A DNA stretch of 5,142 nucleotides. Origin: an uncultured Coriobacteriales bacterium (GTDB lineage: Bacteria; Actinomycetota; Coriobacteriia; Coriobacteriales; UMGS124). Shown in pieces: positions 1 through 5,142 of the stretch. The notes under the pieces are model-generated. The model worked only from the letters and a program-made list of their open reading frames with translations, was not told where the DNA came from and made no database searches. The stretch is taken from NCBI GenBank assembly GCA_934662525.1, contig CAKUKJ010000204.1, positions 1-5,142 of the forward strand. Reading direction: 5' to 3'. Numbering within the stretch: the stretch's first letter is position 1; each line of letters begins with the position of its first letter. Both the position numbers and the translations under genes were made by a program.

Positions 1-1165
1 CATCAAGGAGGAGATGCTCGAGATCAAGAGCAAGTACGCCGACGCCCGCCGCACCGAGATCAGCCATGAGGGCACCAAGGAGCTCAACGTCGAGGACCTC
101 ATCGCCGACGAGGACATGGTCGTCACCATCACGGCCTCCGGCTACGTCAAGCGCCTCCCTGTGGCCACCTACCGCTCGCAGAACCGCGGCGGCAAGGGCA
201 TGCAGGGCGTGAACCTCAAGGAGAACGACTTCGTCGACCGCATCTTCGTGGCCTCCACCCATGAGTACGTGCTGTTCTTCACCAACAAGGGCAAGGTTTA
301 TCGCCTCAAGGTCCACGAGCTGCCGCTTGCGAGCCGCACGGCCCGCGGCACGGCCATCGTGAACCTGCTGCCGCTCGAGGAGGGCGAGACCGTCGCCGCA
401 GTCGTGAACACGCGCGACTTCCCCGAGGACGACTATTGGTTCTTCGCCACCCGCGAGGGCATGGTCAAGAAGACCTCGATGGCCGAGTTCGCCAAGTCGC
501 GCCGCGACGGCATCATCGCCATCCTGCTGCGCCCCACCGACGAGCTCATCGCCGTGCGCCGTGTGCACGAGGGAGACAAGATCATCCTGGTGTCCGACGC
601 CGGCAAGGCCATCAAGTGGGACGAGTCCCAGGTGCGTCCCACCGGCCGCAACACCATGGGCGTCAAGGGCATCGCGCTCACCGACGGCGCGAAGCTGCTC
701 TCCATGGAGACGACCAACGGCAACGGCGACCTGTTCGTCATCACGGAGAAGGGCTACGGCAAGCGCACGCCCATCAGCGAATATCCCGAGCAGAACCGCG
801 GCGGCCAGGGCGTCTACACCATTCAGATGACCGTGAAGAAGGGCCTGCTCGCCGGCGTGAAGGTCATCGGCCCGCAGCACGAGCTCATGATCGTGTCGGC
901 CGACGGCGTCGTCATCCGCGTCCGCGCCAACGACATCTCCAAGCTTGGCCGCTCCACCCAGGGCGTCCGCATCATGGACGTTGCCGACGGCGACAAGGTC
1001 ATGGCCGTGGCGCGCATGCGCCCCAACACCAAGGCCAAGGCGGCCCAGCTTTCCGGCCAGGGCACGCTCGACCTCAACGCCGTGACCGACGGCGGCCTCG
1101 ACGAGGTCGACCTGGGCGACGGCGAAGAGGGCAGCGTCGACGAGGCCTTGGAGGCAGGGGAGTAA
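1..1165 (+). CDS. gyrA: DNA gyrase subunit A, C-terminal part (5'-truncated by window)
   Basis: GyrA is the DNA-cleaving subunit of gyrase, the cytoplasmic type IIA topoisomerase that adds negative supercoils. Only the last ~387 codons are here (first full codon at 2, TAA at 1163-1165); the catalytic tyrosine and breakage-reunion core lie upstream. Numbering from the Met at 14, six strand motifs about 50 residues apart mark the six-bladed beta-pinwheel that wraps DNA: GYVKRLPV (43), GKVYRLKV (93), GMVKKTSM (149), GKAIKWDE (197), GYGKRTPI (247) and GVVIRVRA (298). The GyrA box QNRGGKG at 56-62 (bases 179-199) identifies GyrA rather than ParC. A second box-like QNRGGQG lies in blade five (260-266, bases 791-811). 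The protein ends in an acidic tail: residues 343-383 contain 12 Asp/Glu and no Lys or Arg. The frame is intact to the stop, which is followed by a hairpin terminator. Confidence 0.97.
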   Translation, partial: IKEEMLEIKSKYADARRTEISHEGTKELNVEDLIADEDMVVTITASGYVKRLPVATYRSQNRGGKGMQGVNLKENDFVDRIFVASTHEYVLFFTNKGKVYRLKVHELPLASRTARGTAIVNLLPLEEGETVAAVVNTRDFPEDDYWFFATREGMVKKTSMAEFAKSRRDGIIAILLRPTDELIAVRRVHEGDKIILVSDAGKAIKWDESQVRPTGRNTMGVKGIALTDGAKLLSMETTNGNGDLFVITEKGYGKRTPISEYPEQNRGGQGVYTIQMTVKKGLLAGVKVIGPQHELMIVSADGVVIRVRANDISKLGRSTQGVRIMDVADGDKVMAVARMRPNTKAKAAQLSGQGTLDLNAVTDGGLDEVDLGDGEEGSVDEALEAGE

Positions 1166-1200
1166 GGTAGACCTGCGCTTTAACGCTTTAAGGATGTGCA

Positions 1201-1234
1201 ACAAGAAGACCCCCTGCGAAGGGGGTCTTCTTGT
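1201..1234. terminator. Perfect 14-bp hairpin, probable bidirectional terminator
   Basis: Bases 1201-1214 and 1221-1234 are exact reverse complements separated by the 6-base loop TGCGAA. The stem has five G-C pairs at the loop and A/T-rich outer pairs. It lies 35 bp after the gyrA stop and 32 bp beyond the stop of the convergent gene, so it can terminate transcripts from both sides. There is no long separate T-run; the 3' arm itself ends in TCTTCTTGT, so termination strength is an inference. Confidence 0.8.
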
Positions 1235-1266
1235 ATCTGGCTGTCTATTTGGAACGCAACAGCAGG

Positions 1267-1767
1267 TTAGATCGCGAAGTCCTCGGGGTTCAGGCGTTCC
1301 ACAAAGGTATGGAACTCCTCCTGCATGGCCTTTTGCGCCTCTTTGGGCACGTTTACCCAGGCGGGGAACCCGGCTGAGGCCATCACGGTGTCATCGACAT
1401 AGATAGGGGCCTGCGCGCGCACGGCCAAGGCAATTGCGTCGGAGGGACGTGCGTCGATGGAGACCTCGTCGCAGATTCGTTTGATATGGACGCTCGCAAA
1501 GAACACGGTTCCCGTCACCTTGTCGATTGAGATATGGCTCACGCGTCCGCCAAGTTGGGCGATCGTCGCATTGAGCAGGGCATGCGTCATGGGGCGGCTT
1601 GCGGTGTCAGGGCTCAGCGCGCGTCCGATGCAGGCGGCCTCGACGGGCCCGATGCAGATGGGCAGGATGGAGTCGCGACCCTGCTCGCCCTGCGCCGGCC
1701 GCAACAGGATGAGGCTTGTGCCTGGAATCGACCCCATTGAGACGGTCTCTAGATTCACGCGTATCAC
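1267..1767 (-). CDS. DUF151 / bifunctional nuclease (BFN) family protein
   Basis: This 166-residue cytoplasmic protein (no signal peptide or membrane segment) belongs to the DUF151, DNase-RNase (bifunctional nuclease) family. A plant member has been reported to cut DNA and RNA; the bacterial role is poorly defined, so activity here is inferred. Numbering from the GTG at 1767, family motifs are LPICIGPVEAACI (35-47), RPMTHALL (58-65), GTVFFASVHI (86-95) and the signature IDARPSDAIALAVRAQ (104-119) followed by APIYV. A helical end finishes FVERLNPEDF, as in many bacterial members. There is no C-terminal UVR domain as found in plant relatives. I prefer the GTG at 1767 because AGAGGA (1779-1774) sits 6 bases upstream. 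The longer GTG start at 1782 (171 aa) has no Shine-Dalgarno and would place the start right beside the parS-like palindrome. The gene is convergent with gyrA and divergent from the tRNAs. Confidence 0.9.
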   Translation of the reverse strand: MIRVNLETVSMGSIPGTSLILLRPAQGEQGRDSILPICIGPVEAACIGRALSPDTASRPMTHALLNATIAQLGGRVSHISIDKVTGTVFFASVHIKRICDEVSIDARPSDAIALAVRAQAPIYVDDTVMASAGFPAWVNVPKEAQKAMQEEFHTFVERLNPEDFAI

Positions 1768-1773
1768 TGCTGG

Positions 1774-1779
1774 TCCTCT
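1774..1779 (-). promoter_or_regulatory. Ribosome binding site choosing the 1767 start of the DUF151 gene
   Basis: Read on the minus strand, AGAGGA precedes GTG at 1767 by 6 bases (CCAGCA). The in-frame GTG at 1782 is preceded only by an A/T-rich GAAACATC with no purine-rich motif. This favours the shorter protein. Confidence 0.6.
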
Positions 1780-1784
1780 CACGA

Positions 1785-1800
1785 TGTTTCACGGGAAACA
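1785..1800. promoter_or_regulatory. parS-like ParB-binding site (15/16 match)
   Basis: The sequence TGTTTCACGGGAAACA differs from the conserved bacterial parS consensus TGTTTCACGTGAAACA at one position (the tenth base, T to G at 1794). The palindrome extends by one A-T pair on each side (1784, 1801). parS is bound by ParB (Spo0J) to organise and segregate the origin region, and sites cluster near oriC, where gyrA often lies. The site sits just upstream of the DUF151 gene and abuts its possible -10 element. The mismatch falls in the central CACGTG, so affinity may be reduced. No parB gene is in the window. The alternative is a local operator or a 7-bp leader hairpin. Confidence 0.6.
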
Positions 1801-1805
1801 TTGTA
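1800..1805 (-). promoter_or_regulatory. Possible -10 element of the DUF151 gene
   Basis: On the minus strand the hexamer TACAAT (1805 to 1800) matches TATAAT at 5 of 6 positions and would place the transcript start near 1793, about 26 bases before the chosen start codon. No recognisable -35 lies 16-18 bases upstream, so the call is weak. If it is real, polymerase would have to compete with any protein on the adjoining parS-like site. Confidence 0.3.
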
Positions 1806-1825
1806 GCCTTTCGTGTGGGGGCAGA

Positions 1826-1847
1826 GTTATGAAGATGCCTTCATAAC
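1826..1847. promoter_or_regulatory. Perfect 9-bp inverted repeat, operator-like
   Basis: GTTATGAAG (1826-1834) and CTTCATAAC (1839-1847) are exact reverse complements separated by ATGC. The dyad lies between the divergent DUF151 gene and the tRNA-Ile promoter: 12 bp upstream of the tRNA -35 and about 20 bp upstream of the possible DUF151 -10. No T-run follows on either strand, so it does not look like a terminator. The spacing suits a dimeric transcription factor, but I cannot name the factor. Confidence 0.45.
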
Positions 1848-1859
1848 CTAAATTCGTTG

Positions 1860-1889
1860 TTGACGAAACAGTAAAAATGAGAGTATAGT
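1860..1889 (+). promoter_or_regulatory. Sigma70-type promoter for tRNA-Ile
   Basis: The -35 is TTGACG (1860-1865, 5/6 to consensus) and the -10 is TATAGT (1884-1889, 5/6), with an 18-base A-rich spacer. The predicted start near 1896 leaves a leader of only about 10 bases before the mature tRNA at 1906. This is the strongest promoter I can see in the window, as expected for a stable RNA gene. Confidence 0.78.
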
Positions 1890-1905
1890 TATCAACGCGT
1901 TGTGA

Positions 1906-1982
1906 GGGCCCGTAGCTCAGTTGGTCAGAGCGTCCGGCTGATAACCGGGAGGTCACAAGTTCGAACCTTGTCGGGCCCACCA
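1906..1982 (+). tRNA. tRNA-Ile (anticodon GAU)
   Basis: The full cloverleaf can be drawn. The acceptor stem GGGCCCG (1906-1912) pairs with CGGGCCC (1972-1978); the D stem is GCTC/GAGC; the anticodon stem TCCGG/CCGGG encloses loop CTGATAA with anticodon GAT at 1940-1942. The T stem ACAAG/CTTGT encloses TTCGAAC. The discriminator is A1979 and CCA is encoded (1980-1982). This tRNA decodes AUC and AUU. In many bacteria tRNA-Ile(GAU) and tRNA-Ala(UGC) sit in the 16S-23S spacer; here they stand outside any rRNA operon, downstream of gyrA. Confidence 0.98.
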
Positions 1983-1992
1983 TTTACTTGGT

Positions 1993-2040
1993 AATAAACG
2001 CCTCAGCGTGAGCCGAGTCGCCGCTGGGGCGTTTATTTTT
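1993..2040 (+). terminator. Strong terminator-like hairpin between tRNA-Ile and tRNA-Ala
   Basis: Bases 1993-2008 pair with 2022-2037 to give a 16-bp stem with a single U-G wobble (2003 with 2027) and a 13-base loop. The stem foot merges into a T-rich tract ending TTATTTTT at 2040. This looks like a Rho-independent terminator for tRNA-Ile. It ends only 6 bases before the 5' end of tRNA-Ala, for which I find no separate promoter, so it may leak or act as a processing structure. Confidence 0.75.
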
Positions 2041-2046
2041 ATTAGC

Positions 2047-2122
2047 GGGGATGTAGCTCAGCTGGGAGAGCGCGGGCTTTGCAAGCCTGAGGTCGTGGGT
2101 TCGAACCCCATCATCTCCACCA
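2047..2122 (+). tRNA. tRNA-Ala (anticodon UGC)
   Basis: The acceptor stem GGGGATG (2047-2053) pairs with CATCTCC (2112-2118) with one G-U pair. The D stem is GCTC/GAGC; the anticodon stem CGGGC/GCCTG encloses TTTGCAA with anticodon TGC at 2080-2082. The T stem GTGGG/CCCAT encloses TTCGAAC. The discriminator is A2119 and CCA is encoded (2120-2122). The acceptor-stem G-U pair at G2049-T2116 is the third pair, matching the known G3-U70 identity element for alanyl-tRNA synthetase. A separate terminator follows. Confidence 0.98.
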
Positions 2123-2133
2123 TCGAATTGAGC

Positions 2134-2166
2134 GGGTCGGACGGGGAAACCTGGCCGGCCCTTTTT
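2134..2166 (+). terminator. Rho-independent terminator after tRNA-Ala
   Basis: GGGTCGG (2134-2140) pairs with CCGGCCC (2155-2161) through seven pairs, one of them U-G. The 14-base loop is followed directly by TTTTT (2162-2166). It ends 33 bases before the next start codon, so it should insulate the following genes from tRNA transcription unless it is read through. Confidence 0.72.
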
Positions 2167-2183
2167 GTTGTATCTGGCGTATG

Positions 2184-2191
2184 AAGGGGAG
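2184..2191 (+). promoter_or_regulatory. Ribosome binding site of the 2200 gene
   Basis: AAGGGGAG lies 8 bases before the ATG at 2200 and supports that start. In the 33 bases between the tRNA-Ala terminator and the ATG I find no paired -35/-10 elements, so the promoter of this unit is not identified. Confidence 0.65.
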
Positions 2192-2199
2192 CCGACCAC

Positions 2200-2892
2200 A
2201 TGAACCGCTTCGAGGCCCTGCACGCCCTCGGCTTGGAGGAGGGCGCAAGCGACGAGGACATCACGATGGCGCTCTATGGCCTCGAGAAGGCGGCTGCACA
2301 GTTTGACTTCTCCGACATTCCACCGCTCACCAAACGCGTTGACCATTGCTTTGCCACCGCGCGCGACGCCAAGAAGTTTCTTCTCAACGCCCGCAACCGC
2401 AGCGCTGCGAGGCAGGTTGAGTCAATCGGCGCCGCCCGCAAGGGAAAGGTGCGCGTGACGGCGCTTGCCGAGAAGCAGGCTCGCCTCAAAGGTCTTGAGC
2501 AGCTGCGCCAGCAGGTCTGCATCTACCTGGGCACCCAGCAGGAGGCGCGGCGCAACTCCATCATCGTGTTAATCGGCTGCGTCGTGGTCGGGTTTGTGGC
2601 GCTGCGCTACATCCGCCTCATGATGGCCCGCATCGCCGTCTTCACCGCGCTCGCCATCGTGGCCGTGGTTGGCTCAAGCGTCCTGACGCGCGCAATCCTC
2701 ACCATCCGCAAGGTTCGGGTCCATATCTTGGACGTCGACGATGCCATCGCTCGCTACAAGAAAGACCTCGGGATCGATGACGAGGAGGAGTCGGCAGACC
2801 GCCCCAAGGCCCTGGAGCCTGGAAATGACGCCGCTGCCCTCGACGCCGCCCTTGAGCCCGACGTCATCGAAGACAAGGAGGGGGCGCGATAA
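2200..2892 (+). CDS. Uncharacterised two-helix membrane protein
   Basis: I do not recognise the family of this 230-residue protein. Residues 1-65 are helical and start FEALHALGLEEGASDEDI, resembling helices I-II of a J-domain, but the HPD motif is absent, so this is at most a degenerate J-like fold. Residues 66-118 are basic and amphipathic, possibly coiled. Two hydrophobic segments follow (about 120-138 and 144-163), joined by a short Arg-containing turn. They form a membrane hairpin that would leave both termini in the cytoplasm. The C-terminal region from about 192 is acidic, with a DDEEE cluster. There is no signal peptide. The start is supported by AAGGGGAG. The stop overlaps the next ATG by one base (TAATG), indicating co-transcription and translational coupling. 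It lies between tRNA-Ala and typA. A membrane scaffold or adaptor role is only a guess. Confidence 0.85.
   Translation: MNRFEALHALGLEEGASDEDITMALYGLEKAAAQFDFSDIPPLTKRVDHCFATARDAKKFLLNARNRSAARQVESIGAARKGKVRVTALAEKQARLKGLEQLRQQVCIYLGTQQEARRNSIIVLIGCVVVGFVALRYIRLMMARIAVFTALAIVAVVGSSVLTRAILTIRKVRVHILDVDDAIARYKKDLGIDDEEESADRPKALEPGNDAAALDAALEPDVIEDKEGAR
2875..2881 (+). promoter_or_regulatory. Shine-Dalgarno inside the upstream gene for the 2892 gene
   Basis: AAGGAGG lies within the last codons of the membrane-protein gene, 10 bases before the ATG at 2892. Together with the TAATG stop-start overlap it supports coupled translation. Confidence 0.7.
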
Positions 2893-3374
2893 TGTCCGCG
2901 ACTGATTGCGATATCCAGGAGGATCGAACCTCCCCCGAGCCCATCAGCCCCGAGCTCGACGACCTTACCTGTGCGCTCATCGACTATGCATTGGGCGAGC
3001 TTGCCGAGAACGGTGAGTTGTCGGTGAGCTTGGCGGCCTTGGACGGCCGGGGAAACTCCACCCTTCTCTCCTTCGACGATGAGGATTTCGAAGAGAGCAT
3101 CGCCGAGGCACGGTCCCGTGTGAGGGCTTGCGCGGCCGATTCAAAAAAGCTCGATGGCCTTGAGGGGCCTTGTGTGCGCTATGCGATTGCCTACGACGGC
3201 GCCATCGATGAGGACGGTCAGCAGGGGTATGTCCCGGCCCTCATCGTCGAATATGGCGAGCATGGCTTATCGCAGGGCTACTCGGCCTATCTCACCTATG
3301 AAAACCCCGGAGATGCGCAAAACTTTGTGTGCTCCGACGTTGCACCCGCCGGTGTGGTGGAGTTGCTCGTATAG
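2892..3374 (+). CDS. Uncharacterised small acidic protein
   Basis: This 160-residue protein has no signal peptide or membrane segment, so it is probably cytosolic. I do not recognise the family. The first ~22 residues are Pro/Glu/Asp-rich and look disordered. A helix (about 23-40) is followed by a probable alpha/beta domain, with strands near 43-50, 94-102 and 113-121, ending in SAYLTY (131-136) and a hydrophobic GVVELLV tail. The sequence is strongly acidic, including DDEDFEES at 62-69. Five cysteines (6, 27, 80, 94, 147) are spread out and show no metal-binding pairing. The ATG at 2892 overlaps the stop of the preceding gene and has a strong Shine-Dalgarno, so it is probably a functional partner of that membrane protein. 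The stop is TAG at 3372-3374. Codon use resembles its neighbours, with no sign of recent transfer. Confidence 0.83.
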   Translation: MSATDCDIQEDRTSPEPISPELDDLTCALIDYALGELAENGELSVSLAALDGRGNSTLLSFDDEDFEESIAEARSRVRACAADSKKLDGLEGPCVRYAIAYDGAIDEDGQQGYVPALIVEYGEHGLSQGYSAYLTYENPGDAQNFVCSDVAPAGVVELLV

Positions 3375-3412
3375 AACTCGCTATTCTTGTCACATGCACG
3401 AACTTCCGTCTG

Positions 3413-3417
3413 AAAGG
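3413..3417 (+). promoter_or_regulatory. Weak ribosome binding site of typA
   Basis: AAAGG lies 11 bases before the ATG at 3429, a longer spacing than usual. The start is still secure because the protein from this ATG begins in register with the TypA family (LRNVAIIAHVDHGKT). The 54-base gap after the preceding gene has a TTGTCA (3387-3392) but no matching -10, so typA may be read from further upstream. Confidence 0.5.
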
Positions 3418-3428
3418 TTGAAAACCAT

Positions 3429-5142
<1,714 letters not shown>

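Noticed and set aside
436..1170. 244-codon + frame inside gyrA
   Set aside because: It overlaps gyrA in another frame and encodes an Arg/His/Gly/Pro-rich sequence, a typical frame-shifted shadow in high-GC DNA.
1176..1191. Tandem CGCTTTAA x2 between gyrA and its terminator
   Set aside because: Only two 8-base copies in a short untranslated stretch; no function suggested.
1457..1846. 129-codon + frame opposite the DUF151 gene
   Set aside because: It is antisense to a well-supported family protein and runs through the parS-like site and the dyad; no family features.
1889..1897. TTATCAACG as a possible DnaA box
   Set aside because: Only 7 of 9 positions match TTATCCACA, no other boxes are nearby, and it overlaps the -10/start region of the tRNA-Ile promoter.
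1893..1902. Palindrome CAACGCGTTG at the tRNA-Ile transcription start
   Set aside because: A 10-bp palindrome is short enough to be chance and has no supporting second site.
1789..1983. Minus-strand frame with a VGPTRFELVTSRL-like start
   Set aside because: This is the well-known spurious peptide read from the antisense strand of a tRNA gene (here tRNA-Ile).
1984..2346. Minus-strand frames across tRNA-Ala (DGVRTHDLRLAKPALSQLSY-type peptide)
   Set aside because: The recognisable part is again antisense tRNA sequence, and the rest is antisense to the gene at 2200.
3375..3428. Promoter for typA in the 54-bp gap
   Set aside because: TTGTCA at 3387-3392 is an acceptable -35, but the hexamers 16-18 bases downstream (around CTGAAA) do not resemble a -10.

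Overview
The window comes from a GC-rich bacterial chromosome, most likely an actinobacterium. My best guess is the class Coriobacteriia (Collinsella/Olsenella-like). That placement is an inference from codon use, protein flavour and gene order; no marker in the window fixes the taxon. The order gyrA, then tRNA-Ile(GAU), then tRNA-Ala(UGC) also occurs near the replication origin in mycobacteria, so the segment is probably origin-proximal.

Layout, left to right. (1) Positions 1-1165 hold the 3' part of gyrA on the + strand: the whole six-bladed C-terminal DNA-wrapping domain and an acidic tail. (2) A perfect 14-bp inverted repeat (1201-1234) separates gyrA from a convergent minus-strand gene for a DUF151/bifunctional-nuclease-family protein. 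(3) The 138-bp divergent spacer 1768-1905 is the densest regulatory stretch. It holds a 15/16 match to the ParB-binding site parS (1785-1800), a perfect 9-bp dyad (1826-1847) and a good sigma70-type promoter (1860-1889). (4) That promoter drives tRNA-Ile, which is followed by a strong hairpin with a T-run, then tRNA-Ala only a few bases later, then a second terminator. (5) Two genes of unknown function overlap by one base (2200-2892, 2892-3374): a two-helix membrane protein with a cytosolic-looking helical N-terminus, and a small acidic soluble protein. (6) From 3429 to the window end is typA/bipA, missing only its last few dozen codons.

Most of the content is housekeeping: DNA supercoiling (GyrA), decoding (two tRNAs) and ribosome assembly or stress translation (TypA). 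I see no mobile element, CRISPR array, rRNA or defence locus. I also see no convincing undescribed multi-gene system. The items most worth a second look are the parS-like site at the start of the DUF151 gene, the terminator-like hairpin between the two tRNAs, and the uncharacterised translationally coupled gene pair.
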